A stretch of DNA of 64,000 bases from Haematococcus lacustris (taxonomy: Eukaryota; Chlorophyta; Chlorophyceae; Chlamydomonadales; Haematococcaceae): positions 5,536,703-5,600,702 of the forward strand of contig JASKMD010000020.1 of NCBI GenBank assembly GCA_030144725.1, read 5' to 3'. The notes beneath the pieces are model-generated. The model made no database searches. It was given only the letters and a program-made list of their open reading frames with translations, and was not told where the DNA came from. Positions 1 to 11,079 of this stretch are shown here, in pieces. Position numbers and translations under genes: made by a program. The number at the start of each line of letters is the position of its first letter. The stretch's first letter is position 1.

Positions 1-1
1 A

Positions 2-30
2 CCCTCCTGGCTATCTCCTTTGTACCAAGC

Positions 31-71
<41 letters not shown>

Positions 72-3000
72 GGCATGCCCCCCCCGCCCAGGCTGCCCTA
101 CCCCCCAGCCTGCAGCAGCTCCTGACAGCGGCAGCAAACATGTCAGGACTGACCCAGGGTGCCCCCACCCAGCCCCCAATACAGGTTCGCCCACAAGCTC
201 AGCCAGCGGCCCAGGTGGTCCCAGTCCACCAGCAGCAGCAGCAGCAGCAGCTGGCTGCCCCCCCCAAGCACATGCCTGCCGCCGCCCCCCCCCCGGGACC
301 CCCCAACCCAGACCCCCACCCCAGCCTCTCCCCTCCCTCGCACCGGGCAGCTCCTGCATCAGATCAGGCTGCAGCCCCTGCGGCCCACTCCCCTACCCAG
401 CCCAGCGCAGCAGCCGCCCCAGCCGCCCCCAGAGCCCCAGAGAGGGGGCCAGGGGCCGCAGGGGGAGGCCAGGAGGAGGCACCCGCTCCTGCAATCTCCT
501 CCAAGGTGGCACCCTGGGCTGCTGTGGCTGTGGCAGGTGATCAGCTGGGGTTGGGGGGGCAGGGGCTGCAGGTCAGTCAGCAGGGGAGAGTGGTGGGGAA
601 GGGCGAGGGGTAGGGGGCCAGGCATGTGTGGCTCTCACCTAATGGATGCAGTATGCCAAGGCAGGTCTAGGGACCTGCACCTGCTGCTGCTGTCATGTCT
701 GCCAACCCCCTTTGTCAGCGAGTGGCAGCTGTGAAGCAGGCCCAGCCATGCCTTGTGTGCCTCCTAGCTCCTCCCCCTCCCCCTCCCCCCCTTGCCTGTC
801 TTCTAGCAGTGTCCTGCAGTCCCCTTACAGCCCCCTGCCCCCCTGCCCCTGCAGCTCCATCTGTCAGCAAGACTCTGAAGCAAATCCAGGAGGAGGAGGC
901 GGCTGCAGCGGCAGTGGCAGCTGCAGCCGCCGCAGCCGCCGCAGAAGCAGCCGCTGCAGCCGCAGCTGCCACTGCCGCAGCCTCTGCCTCCTCAGCCTCA
1001 GCCTCAGCCTCAGCCTCAGCAGCAAACCCCTGGACCAAGGTGACCTCAGGCAGGCCCGGGGCGGCACCGCCTGTGGCCCCAGTCTCCCCCCCCGCACCTG
1101 CTCCCGCTGCCCCCCCAGCCTCCTCGGCCCCCCCACAGGCCCCTAATGTGTGGGGCGGTGCGGCTCCAGCGCCGGTGAGTCGGGGCGGCAGGGCGGCAGC
1201 AGCAGCAGGGCTGGTGGGGCTGACACGGCGTGCAGCAGCAGCAAGGTGGGGGTCAGCAGCAAGCAGGTGTTGTGGAACGGTCAGCAACAGAAAGAGGTAG
1301 AGGGAGTCAGCAGGGAGAAAGCAGTGCAGCAGGCAGTGGCTGAGGCAGGGAGTGCTGCAGCCTGGGCAGCAGAGGACAGGCACGGCGTAGAGGGGGAGGA
1401 AGGGGGTGTGGGAGCTGTGAGATGGGGCCAAGGGGGTTCAGGGGGGTCAGGGGGGTAGCTAGATAGGCTGCTGTACGCGCACACATCCCTCTTCCCTCCC
1501 CTTGTTCCTCCCTTTGCCCCATACCCGCTTCTAGTTCCAGTTCAGGCGCACGCACCACTCTTCCTCACCTCCACCCCTCTCCACCTCCCCCTCCTCTTCC
1601 TCACCTCCCGCACCCCCTCCTCTTCCTCACCTCCATCTCCCACCCCCAGCCTAACCCCCCTGCCCCCCTCCCCTGCCCCTCCCCCTGCCCCTGCCCTCCC
1701 TTCAGGCTCCCTTGGCCAGCATCATGGAGGACGCAGTGCGCTCCAAGGCAGCAGCGGCAGCAGCAGCAGCAGCAGGCGCCCCTGAGGGCACAGGTCCAGG
1801 GCCCCGAGCTGCCACCCTGGGGTGAGTCACTCTCCATGGCCAAGGGGTCACACTTGCGGTGCCGCCAGGAAGCTGCCGCCATGTATCACATGCCCCTTAC
1901 TTGATCCTTACCCGCTGCCTTCATCCACGTCCCCCTCACACAGTTCAGTTGAAGTCCAAGCAACACCCCATCATCACGCAACTCACATGCGTTTGCACCC
2001 TCACTAGGACACCACCCCTCCACCTCAATAGCACAAGGATCACCTCAGGGTTGACGATGCGTGCACCCAGACATCCTGCTCTCATTCCCACCCCTAACCC
2101 CACCCCGGCTTGCCCCTCTAGGCCCCAACCACACACCCTGCTCTCACACACTCACACCGACCTAACCCTCAACCAATCCCACCCTGCTCTTACACCCCGC
2201 CCCCTTCCGGGGCTGGCCCCTCTTACAGGCTATTACCCGCCCCCCCTTCCCCCACCTCCCCTGGCTCGCCCCCACCCCCCTTGAGGCCCGTGCACCACCA
2301 CTGCCCTGACTGCAGAGAGATCCTGGACAAGAAGCTGAACCCAGGCGGCACCCCCCCCGCACCCAGCCTGCCCAGCGCCTGGCGCGGCGCAGCGGCCCTG
2401 CGGCCCCCCGTGACCAAGCTGCGTGACGTGATGGCCTTTGAGGAGTGCGCTGCGGACCTGGAGGGCGGGGCCTGGGACGAGGACCTGTCTGACCTGCTGC
2501 CCCCCCAGCCGCCCCCCCAGCCCCACCCCCCCTCCCGCACCTCCACTGCCCCCCCCGCACCAGACGATGGCGACCTGTTCTGGGACTATAGTGGAGGGGC
2601 AGCTAGCCAGGCAGCGCCCCCACCCCCGCCCCCCACCCGCCCGCCTGCTGCTGCCACGGCGGCTGGGGGGGCATGGGGGGCGAGCTCTGCGCCCCAAACC
2701 ACCCCCAGAGGGCAGCAGTCGGCCTGGGGCAGTGCTAGTGGTGGGCAGGCCACGGGGTCAGCCGCCGCCGCAGCAACCCGGGCACCCCCTGCTGCTCCCA
2801 AGCCTGCTCCTCCTGCCCGCCCTGCCAATGGTGTGCCTGGCAGCAGCACGGCAGCGGGGGGGGCAGCAGCCGGGGGAGGCGGGCCAGGGGGGGCAGGGGC
2901 TAGTGGGGCCCTGGCGCCGCTGGTTGTGGGGGAGCAGGTGTACTCCGTGGAGTTTGTGGAGTGGGCCCTGCAGCAGCTGAAGCGCTGGCTGCCAGCACCG

Positions 3001-4204
3001 GAGCTATCCCAGGTGTGGCACAGGCAGGACTGGGTCGGGCAGCCCCGGCAGCAGCCACCTCCCTGATGGCCACCCAGTGACATGCAGCCGTCACCCTGGC
3101 TGGCACTGGGGCTACCAGGGATGGTCAGCAGGGGCAGCGACAGCAGGAGCACTGACAGCAGCAGGAAGGGCGGAGTTGGGAATTGTCAGGCAGCTCTAAG
3201 CAGAGTGTTGGTTGAGGCAGGCGCTGGCACTGAAGTGGAGAGAGGGTGTGTGACCTATACGTGAATTAGGTGTGACATGTGACCTGGGTGAGTGTGGCTT
3301 GCTGGCCCCTGCCCTGCTGCGTGTGGTGCAGGTTGAGGTGCTGTTGTCCTTCACCTCTCGTATTGAGGTGGCGGAGCTGTGTGAGGTCATGTGCGGCAAG
3401 CAAGCTGGTGCGCCGGCTACATCCCTGCAAGCCCATGTGCACAACGCTGTGGCCCATGCAATGCATGGCGCACAGGGAGGATGGATAGCCCATGCATGTT
3501 GCTGGCCAGGCCTGCATCGGACATTGTTGCAAACTCGACATGCATTTTATCACATGTTATCATGCATCATGTGTGAATTTGTCATCATTTGGCACAGTGT
3601 ATGCTTGCTTGATGCCCTTGATGTACTCATGCAATGCATGCATGTGCTGTTACATGCACCATGTGGCATGCTTCCAGGTCAGAATCAGTGCAGCATATTG
3701 TTGCAGCCCTTGCTGCCTCCCTTGCTGCTGCAGCTGTCCCAACTGTTGCTACTGCTCCCTCTGCTGCCACCACTGCTGCTCCTAGTGCTGCTCATACCAA
3801 CTTGCCACCACTGCCTCTGTCGCTGCCACTGCTGCTGCTGCTGCTCGCGCCCCCTGCTGCCCCTTACCCCCCTCCTGCCCTACACTACTCTGCTGTCCCG
3901 CACCCTAGGTGTGAGCACCTTCGTGGCCGAATTCTTGAAGCGCAAGGACGAGCAGCTGTCGCGCAAAGGCAAAACTAACAAGAAGGGTTCTGCAGCTGCA
4001 GCCACCCCTGCCACTCCAGCAACAGCGGCGAGCATCGTGTCCAGTGGCAAGGCTGCCAAGGCCGGTGTGAGCCCCAGCATCCCTGGAGCGGAGGGCTGGC
4101 AGCAGCCGGCTGCTGCTGCAGGAGGCAGCAAGAAGGGGGGTGGGCAGGCAGGGCAAAAGGGGCAGAAGGCGACCGTGAAGAACGGGTTCGCTGTCTTGCG
4201 TTAA
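2..4204 (+). CDS. GYF-domain (EXA1/GIGYF-like) protein, C-terminal part, six exons; 5' end outside window
   Basis: I assemble six exons: 2-536, 855-1174, 1706-1821, 2316-3012, 3332-3407 and 3909-4204 (TAA at 4202). All introns are GT..AG and every junction keeps phase (phases 1, 0, 2, 0, 1). The protein begins mid-gene with PSWLSPLYQAQ and a CAG-encoded polyQ tract. It then has SSKVAPWAAVA, KTLKQIQEEEAAAA followed by polyAla, NPWTKV, and an acidic stretch with DEDLSDLL and GDLFWDYSGG. The end has VEFVEWALQQLKRW, VEVLLSFTSRIEVAELCEVM, STFVAEFLKRKDEQ and a Lys/Gly tail. This order (SL.EIQ-EEE block, PW motifs, a helical region ending in F..FL..K) resembles the C-terminal half of plant EXA1 and animal GIGYF proteins, which act with 4EHP in translational repression. 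The GYF domain itself would lie upstream. The family call is from memory of motif order; the exon structure is read directly and is firmer. Confidence 0.6.
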
Positions 4205-5673
4205 GGGCTGGCACGTGACGTGCGCAGTGCGTGCCAATAGGCGAGTGAATACAACACGGCCCGAACACCGTTTTACGTTTACAGCGTGAAGGACGCGTGG
4301 CAACGGTATCGGAAGCATCGCGGTGGTTGCCATATGCTGCCAGTATGCGTTTACTAATCGGTGTGCGGCCGCGCCCGGGACAACGACGGATAACCGTAAC
4401 GCTTTCAGAATCGGTGCGTACAAGCAGATGGTGGAGCTCAACATGTATGCAAGCTAAGGCTTGCGCAGCAATGCATGTCGGACCACCGGCACTAGTAACA
4501 ACACAGAGGTACCTCAAACGACGCTATAAGAGTGTGTCGACGCGCCAAGAGACACTCCAACGACCTCCTCTCTTCGACCTTGTCCCTTGTCCCTCACTAG
4601 GGCCTCCATTTGAGCTGGACCATTAGTGGCCACTAGCGGGACTACTAGGAATCACTAGTGCGCAATAGTGGCCCGACTTGTGTTATTGGGCTGTGTGGAG
4701 TATACCCAATGCACATGGACATGGTGCATGAGTGCCCTACCACTTACCCCCCGTTTCCAATCGTCGGAGGACGGAGGATGGAGCTGCATGGAGGGAAGCT
4801 GGAGGAGAGGAGCACATGGAGGTCGGAGCGGCGGAGCTCGAGCCACATGGGCTCCATGCTGGCTCCGACGGGGCGCGTTTCCAATGCGGAGAGACATGGG
4901 TCTCCCCATTGGCTCTCCATTGGCTCCGATAGCGCCCATTGGCTCCTATAGGTGGTTCCTTCGGAGCCCGGAGAGGAGCCAGGAGCGGAGCCAGGAGTGT
5001 GAACGACCCTGTGACCCTGAGACCGAGTCTAGAGCGTGTACGTGTCCTGATGGCCCCGTCTGTCCGGTTGCTCAACCCTTCGTTACATCTCGTCTCCGCC
5101 GTATCGGTCCTGGCAACACCGCTGAGCTGGCCCACTGGGGACACCGCTGGTCCACTGGCAACGCCGCTGAGGATATGGCACTCCTCCGCAGTTCTACCCG
5201 CATCAGCAACATTTGCGGAATAACCTCAGACTTGCTTTGCTTGTCTTGCTCTGCAGTGCAGAGTCTGCAGACTTGCTTTGCCCGCTTTTGCGGCGAATGC
5301 TTAGCTAGTCCCGCTTGCGCGGAGCCTGCTGTTGTCGAAGCAGAGTTGCACCATAGCCTACACTACGCAGAGAGTATAGCCTGCAAGAGTCATGTTACAA
5401 CCTTGTTTGATAACAAGCCAACCTTAGTTCCGTTTTCATGCGTTATAATAGTTAATAGCATGCTGTTTAAGAGACTTAGTTCCCTATTATGCTCTTAAAA
5501 ACGCGGGACGCGGACCATTTTAGAAAAGTGCATAGCTGGTTCAAACTGGCTATCGTTGCAAGTCGCGTATGGTGCTACCACGCCCCGCCCTTCGCTCCAA
5601 AACAAAGTGTTGCTCCGGAAGTGCGGCTTCGCCGCACAGAATGTAGCCACAACGCACCAAAACGGAACTAAAT
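4205..5673. other. Intergenic region, no supported gene
   Basis: I find no convincing coding region. An open frame of about 830 bp (4668-5498, +) has biased Cys/Arg/Ser composition, no recognisable domain and no splice context, so I do not call it. At 4741-4890 the sequence TTTCCAATGCG/GTTTCCAATCG recurs near CATGG-rich tracts. Similar sequence lies in reverse orientation at about 7740-7850, so this may be the two ends of a decayed element spanning 4741-7850. Confidence 0.4.
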
Positions 5674-5877
5674 TAGATAGTGGAAGCGCCCGGGGCGTTT
5701 TAGGCCCCCAAAAACACTCGGCCTCGGCTCTGGAGCGTAACAGCTCTCGACCTCAGCCAGCAACCGCGTCGCTACGCTCCGCGGCTGCTGGCTTCGGTCT
5801 CGAGCTGTTACGCTCCAGCGCCTCGGCCTCGCGTTTTTAGGGCGCCTAAAACTACCGGCGCTTCCACTATCTACTAC
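5674..5877 (+). repeat. Foldback (long hairpin) element 1
   Basis: Two arms of about 90 bp are imperfect reverse complements. The left arm starts TAGATAGTGGAAGCGCC and the right arm ends GGCGCTTCCACTATCTA. The arms include CTGGAGCGTAACAGCTC and its complement GAGCTGTTACGCTCCAG, around a GC-rich loop (CGTCGCTACGCTCCGCGG). The right end runs into TATCTACTAC, an end shared with two other hairpin elements in this window (6004-6203 and 52823-53645). No coding content. Confidence 0.75.
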
Positions 5878-6003
5878 TTAAACCCCAACACAGCCTGCCC
5901 TACGCAGAGCCTCATCACTACTAACACAAGCAGCTACAAGCTGCCTCATCTCTGCCAACTAGGGCGCGACCGATCATATGACTTGCTGAGGAATTGGTCA
6001 TAT

Positions 6004-6203
6004 GTAGTAGATAACGACAAAACCGCCAGTGCTAAAGGATTTAAACACGCGAGGCCGAGCACCGGCGCTAAACAGCTCGAGACCGAAGCCAGCGGCCGCG
6101 GAGCGTAGCGACGCGGCCGCTGGCTGAGGTCGAGAGCTGTTTAGCGCCGGTGCGAGGTTGAGCGTGCTTAAACCTTTAGCACGCAGCGGTTTTGTCGCTA
6201 TCT
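6004..6203 (-). repeat. Foldback (long hairpin) element 2, opposite orientation to element 1
   Basis: The sequence starts GTAGTAGATAACGACAAAACCGC and closes with GCGGTTTTGTCGCTATCTA. Inner arms include CCGGCGCTAAACAGCTCGAG and its partner around a NotI-like GCGGCCGC loop. The loop-side core (GAGCTGTTTAGCGC, GCCAGCGGCCGCGGAGCG) is related to element 1 only 127 bp away. Read on the minus strand it also ends TATCTACTAC, directly against unrelated flanking DNA. Confidence 0.72.
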
Positions 6204-6209
6204 AGTGTA

Positions 6210-6560
6210 GTGGCGTTTTCAAAGCGTTCAAGCTTTAGCCAGCGCGGCGGAGCCGCGCTGGCTCTGTCTCTCACATCTGGTGTGACATGTGTGATGCTGA
6301 CCGCCGCGCATCTATTCCCTGCTGTCTTTGTTCGATGTCCGAGCACATCTCGCCTGCATCTGACTTCGATGACGAAGACTGTGATCGCGACGGTGGTTGC
6401 CCTGTTTACAAGTCCCCTCCGCTACTAACAGCCACAAACAAGTCCCCTCCCCTATTAACAGCCACAAGTTTGGTTTGTGGCTGTTAATAGGGGAGGGGCC
6501 GCGTATTAAACGTTTATATGGATAGGGCTGCTAACGTTTCTAAACGCGTGAAAACGCCAC
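6210..6560. repeat. Short inverted-repeat element with internal hairpin
   Basis: GTGGCGTTTTCA at 6210-6221 is mirrored by TGAAAACGCCAC at 6549-6560. Between them lies a nearly perfect 24-bp-arm hairpin (6444-6467 with 6475-6498, CCCCTCCCCTATTAACAGCC and its complement) and a second direct copy of part of that arm at about 6413-6434. The interior (6290-6410) has no recognisable gene. This is probably a non-autonomous DNA element abutting foldback element 2. Confidence 0.5.
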
Positions 6561-7919
6561 CGCGACTGAATATGATGGCTTAAAGATGTGATACGATCGG
6601 GTCCGTAGTCAAGAGGATAATGTGGCAGATTACCACAAGAAATCCACCTGGGAACCCCGAGAGTGAAGAGGGTTTGACGCCCTCAAAAGCAGTATCGCTC
6701 TTAGTTGCACTTAGCCCGCCGCAACACTCCTCTACTCTCCGCGAAGTTAACCATTGAGGTTGAGACCACGGCAATGAGATTCTTTGTATCCTCTTGTAAT
6801 CGATCTCTGTAGCCTTGGTCATGCGCAAAATGATATTGGCTACACGCCATGTCCGGATTCCATGCTCCTATCTCAAAGTTGTCAAGCTCCTCAGCTGCAG
6901 CGGCCTGAGTGTAATGTACAAGCCTTGTAGCATGCGATGCTAAGGTTGCAGGCTATTGCATTGGCAAAAGGGGTCAGCAAATTCAAAATGCTCGGTGGTT
7001 GGGTCCGACGGTTGGGTCGCCACGGGTCGTCCATTTGCGCTGCTGAGACGCTCCCCAAGCAGCTACAGGTGTGCAGGAGAACCGTGTGGGGTCAGACCGC
7101 GCATCGCGCTAGCCACTTTTGCACACGGCCGAAGAGTGCAGCGGTCGAGAGCAAATGGGATTCTAGAAACATGGGAACAGGGGCCATAGTCTGTTATTGA
7201 TGCGCAATTGACTTTGGCTCGGTTTTGGCTTGATCATATTTCATCATATTCTCTGGCTTGACATATTGGGTCATATCTTAAAGATTTTTCCGGGCGCGCC
7301 TTACTGCCAACACAACCAGCCTGCTCAAGCCGAGTACACAACTGCCAGCCAAGAAGCAAATACCAACACCCTTGCACTCCTGCCCTAAGCATTGCACCGG
7401 CAACAATAGATACGCACACCCAGCAGGTAACCACCACCGACATTAGCCTGTTTAACAGAAGACAGTACCTTGCAGTCCTGCTGTATCTGCTGTGGCAGGG
7501 CAGTAGCAGCAGTAGTACCTGCCGTATATGCGCTAAGCCTGATGCGCTAAGCCCGATGGCTGCTGCCGCTGCTGGAGCTAGAGCTGGAGCTAGAGCTGCT
7601 CGACAATACATTTTTTTGCAACAGCGGCAGCAGCAGCGTCCCTAGCAGCGGCAGCAGCAGCGTGATGATCGGAAGGCGCTCAACGCGGCGGTCACGGGTC
7701 GCCCAAAAGCGTCAAAAAGCGTCCATGCAGCGCTCCTCTCCTCGCATTGGAAACGGCAATACGGCATTCGCCCATGCAGGGGCAGCTCCGCTCCATGAGC
7801 CTCCATGAGCTCCGCTCCGATCGATTGGAAACGGGGGGTTACACTACTGCCCGCGAGGGCTATAATGTAGAGTTGGCAACAGCAGTTGTAACAGCTCAAC
7901 AAAGTGGGGCACACACTGC
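6561..7919. other. Intergenic, no supported gene
   Basis: Short frames on both strands have no recognisable domain. Local GCAGCGGCAGCAGCAGCG microsatellite sequence lies at 7622-7660. At 7740-7850 there is sequence similar in inverse to 4741-4890 (ATTGGAAACGGGG, CATGGAGGCTCATGGAGCGG). Confidence 0.35.
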
Positions 7920-9083
7920 TTAGCAAGCTGCTGCTGCTGGGCCTTGTGGCCTGTCTCGTAGCCGCTTGTAGACTAGGCCAGGGTACGCCTTGCCCTTGGC
8001 TGGCAGAGCTCATTGCTCTGGTCAGTAGCACAACTTCAATGGCCGCAACCTGCTATCCCCAATGCACTGCATGTTCAATGCTGCGTTGCAGTCCCTGTCC
8101 AGCCACCTGCCTGGCTGTGGTGTTGGCTTGGCTTTGGCAGCCTTGCCCTGGGCCTTGCCTCTCCCCTTGGTGGGCTGGGTGGGCTCAGCTGCCTGCTCAG
8201 CCTTGGTGCGCTTGCTGCTCTTGGTTGGCGGGGGAGTGCTGAGCCCTGGCTCAGAGGCTGCTGGCTGCGTGGCTGCCTGGCTGCTGCATGAGGCCTGTGG
8301 GGGCTTGCGGAGAGCCACTACGGGGCACCACATCATGCCCCGCACTGGCAGGTCACGCTCCGGGCTACAGGCTGGACGCAGCAGGCGGTAGTCCACTTGC
8401 CCCGCTTGGGGCTTCCAGTCCGCACACTTGGTTGGCTGCTCATGGTCCTGCTCCTGCTAACAGGGCTGCTGGCCGTTCAATGCTGAGCTGACCCGGGTGG
8501 TGCGGTGCTCATCCAAAAGCACCACCCTGCCCCGTAGCTGGTCGGAGCCCATGGGCCTGCACACCACCTTGCCGCAGGCACGCAACACCGCATCAGCACC
8601 CCACCCTCCCCCAGTGCCGATGCTAGCTGCTCCAAAGAACACCACAAGCTGCTTGGCTCGCCAATGGCGCTCCATAGACAACTCCGCCATGTCCTCCTCC
8701 AGCTGTAGACATGCACACATGGCACGCAGGGTGGGTGACATGGTGGTACCCGGTTCGGCATGGCACAATCGACTTCTCTTTCACCACATCTCAATACATA
8801 ACCCTCCCACCCACCCACCCACCCTCACCTTCTTAAAGAACTGCTACAGTGCCCGGTCCTGAGCTCCGTACAGCCTCAGCCGCTGCCGTGCCCACTTGGG
8901 GTCTAGGTACACCTCCCACACCGCATCCGAGGTGGCCAGGGTGGTGATGATGTGCTTCAGGTTGGCCACCAGGGAGGTGCCGGCTGAGCTGGCTGCTGCC
9001 GAGTGTTGGAGGTGGGATTGGATGGATGCTAGCCATCGCTTGGTGTCACAGCAGGAGTTGTTCAGGCTGCTGGCTTGCTTCAC
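7920..9083 (-). pseudogene. Fanzor (eukaryotic TnpB-like RNA-guided nuclease) C-terminal remnant
   Basis: Two exons on the minus strand join in phase: 9083-8829 and 8702-7920, with a 126-bp GT..AG intron. The first encodes VYLDPKWARQRLRLYGAQDRAL then QFFKK. The second starts LEEDMAELSMERHWRAKQLVVFFGAA, then has GRVVLLDEHRTTRVSSAL, VRGMMWCPVV, a low-complexity Pro/Lys/Ala insert, the RuvC-III-type motif DRDCNAALNM, and a tail with RLRPLKLCY and AYPGLVYKRLRDRP. The order (VVFFG..., DEhRTt, R..MWCP, DRDxNAAxN) is that of TnpB/Fanzor proteins, which are RNA-guided DNA nucleases. The gene is broken: in-frame TAG at 8844-8846 and 8457-8459, TGA at 8022-8024 and 8010-8012. The N-terminal region was not found. 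The zinc-ribbon cysteines usual in TnpB are not obvious here. Confidence 0.78.
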
Positions 9084-9134
9084 CTGGCCTCTTCACCAAA
9101 GCATCTTCACCAAAGCATAAACACCAATGCCTCT

Positions 9135-9585
9135 TCACCAAAGCATCTTGAAAACACTAAACAGGCGCTCCACACCGGCTGACGTGGCTGGGTTGCAGAA
9201 TACTCACTGTGCCACCTTCAGTAGCACTGGAGTCTGCTTACCGTACCACCCCCACCACCTCACAACGTCACGCAGCAAGAGGTTTGAAACTCGTCCCGTG
9301 CCTACGAGCACAACAAGAGCAAAGCGGAGAATGGTAGCAGTATAGCAACAACGTAGCAATACTAGTAGAGGTATTGCCCATGCCTGTGCCCATGCATATG
9401 CCCATGTTCCGCCCCCCTCCCACCTGATCTGCAGGTGAATCATTGCCACGGCCATCAGCACTGGCCAGCCGCGCTGCAAGGTCTGCTGCCCTCTGCTGGT
9501 CCGTTCTTAGGGCGTTGTGTTTGTCACGGAAGTTGGGGTCCAGGGTTGCAACAAGGTACAGTGCGTCATAGTGTCCATACTCCAC
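9135..9585 (-). pseudogene. hAT-family transposase, C-terminal dimerisation region remnant
   Basis: On the minus strand I read DALYLVATLDPNFRDKH (9585-9425 frame). In another frame follows RDVVRWWGWYGKQTPVLLKVAQ, a TGA at 9204-9206, and then NPATSAGVERLFSVFKML. This is the hAT C-terminal signature: a WW block, Y/P.L..vA, then patSa.vERlFS. The frame change near 9345-9420 may be an intron or decay. It ends about 50 bp before the Fanzor remnant on the same strand, so the two may have belonged to one mobile unit. Confidence 0.72.
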
Positions 9586-9717
9586 TCGCAGAAAAGTTCA
9601 TGAGAAAAGTTGAATTTTTTGACAAAGTGGCTTGATAGATTGTATTTTTTAGCGGTTCTCAGAATGGGGGTGTAAACCTAAAATCGAGGAAAAATCGGGC
9701 TGAGGAGATACGAGAAA
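9581..9717 (+). mobile_element. Conserved terminal segment of the AGTACT-palindrome cassette
   Basis: The segment starts CACTCGCAGAAAAGTTCATG and runs through GACAAAGTGGCTTGATAG, AGCGGTTCTCAGAATGGGGG and GAGATACGAGAAAA into the first palindrome. It recurs nearly identically at 62741-62878, where it interrupts a gypsy gag, so its left end is a true insertion boundary. An inverted, partly truncated copy lies at 30605-30682 plus 31290-31346. No coding capacity. Confidence 0.75.
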
Positions 9718-10173
9718 ACCAGTACTGGTCCACCCCCAACCAGTACTGGTCCACCCCCAACCAGTACTGGTTCACCCCCAACCAGTACTGGTTCCACCCC
9801 CCCCCAGTACTGGTTCACCCCCAACCAGTACTGGTCCACCCCCAACCAGTACTGGTCCACCCCCCAACCAGTACTGGTTCACATCCAACCAGTACTGGTC
9901 CACCCCCAACCAGTACTGGTCCACCCCCAACCAGTACTGGTCCACCCCCCAACCAGTACTGGTCCACACCCAACCAGTACTGGTCCTCCCCTAACCAGTA
10001 CTGGTCCACCCCCAACCAGTACTGGTCCACCCCCAACCAGTACTGGTCCACCCCCAACCAGTACTGGTTCACCCACAGCCAGTACTGGTCCACACCCAAC
10101 CAATACTCGCTGACTCCCAACCAGTACTGGCTGACACCCAACCAGTACTGGCTGACACCCAACCAGTACTGGC
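9718..10173. repeat. Tandem array of palindrome ACCAGTACTGGT, about 21-bp units
   Basis: About twenty units consist of the palindrome followed by a C-rich spacer (CCACCCCCA or variants; TGACACCCA at the right end). Spacers are mostly multiples that keep unit length at 18-21 bp, so stop-free frames run through the array (QYWLGV-like on the minus strand). These frames are a by-product of the repeat, not a gene. Confidence 0.9.
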
Positions 10174-10189
10174 TGACTGCAGGAGCTTG

Positions 10190-10565
10190 GGGAAGGGGGC
10201 CAGTAGCAGCAGCAGGGGGAAGGGGGGCAGCAGCAGCAGCAGCAGAGGGGCAGGGGGGCAGCAGCAGCAGCAGCAGCAGCAGGGAGGCAGGGGGGCAGCA
10301 GTAGCAGCAGCAGGGGGGCTGAGGGGCAGCAGCGGCAGGGGGGCTGGGGGCTGCAGCAACAGTAGGGGGGCATGGAACTGCAGGAGCTTGGGGGCTGGGG
10401 GCCAGCAGCAGCAGCAGCAGGGGGGCAGGGGGGCAGCAGCAGGAGCAGGGGGGCAGGGGGGCAGCAGCGGCAGCAGCAGGAGGGCAGGGGGGGCAGCGGG
10501 GCAGCAGCAACGAGGGGGCAGCGACAATTGCACCATGTGGGCAGCAACACTAGGGGGGCAGCGAC
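10190..10565. repeat. CAG/G-rich low-complexity array
   Basis: Alternating GCAGCAGCAG runs and GGGGGG runs on the plus strand, with guanine blocks able to form G-quadruplexes. It follows the palindrome array, as do the similar tracts at 11445-11630, 23415-23690, 31571-31640 and 63660-64000. It is therefore a standard module of the cassette. Confidence 0.85.
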
Positions 10566-11079
10566 AGCACACTTTGTGACCATCATCCATTGCTGTGTGA
10601 CACCCATCCATTACTGTGTGACCCCCTCAAGTGCTGAAGGGCTGGGTGGAGGGCTGAAGGAAGGGGCTTGCTCGGTAACGATTGCCAAGTTGGAGGTTAT
10701 TACACGTTAGGCTAGAGCCGTTGGGTGTACTTACACGTGATACTGAGCTACAGATGTTGCAAGGTATACAGAGTACATATCACCATGAGGACAACATGCT
10801 ATAACCACATGCATCTGCTATGACCCGCTCCTTGTTATTACAAAGTTACATAGTACACAGCGCCGCACAACCATCAAGCTATGTAGCGTCAACCAACACC
10901 CTCCACAATCTAATGTGCTGGATGCCCTAAGTAAATGCCCTCATTTAAATAGGGTCCAACGACCTTGATGTAATGAAGGTACTTGTCCATGCTCCAGCCC
11001 CTGCAAAGTGACACAGAGTCATCTTACATGCAATGCTCTATTGTACCCAATGACTACAATGCATGACACACATCACTGG
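10566..11079 (+). other. Unique-looking cassette module, no gene
   Basis: AT-richer sequence containing GAGGACAACATGCTATAA, ACATAGTACACAGCG, ACCTTGATGTAATGAAGG and CTCCAGCCCCTGC. Diverged copies with the same order occur inverted at about 29235-29700, and direct at 46410-46675 and (3' part only) 21328-21420. No open frame of note. This is conserved non-coding repeat sequence linking palindrome arrays. Confidence 0.6.

Noticed and set aside
4668..5498. 276-codon open frame in the intergenic region
   Set aside because: Composition is erratic (Cys/Arg/Trp), it overlaps repeat-like sequence, and no domain or splice signals support it.
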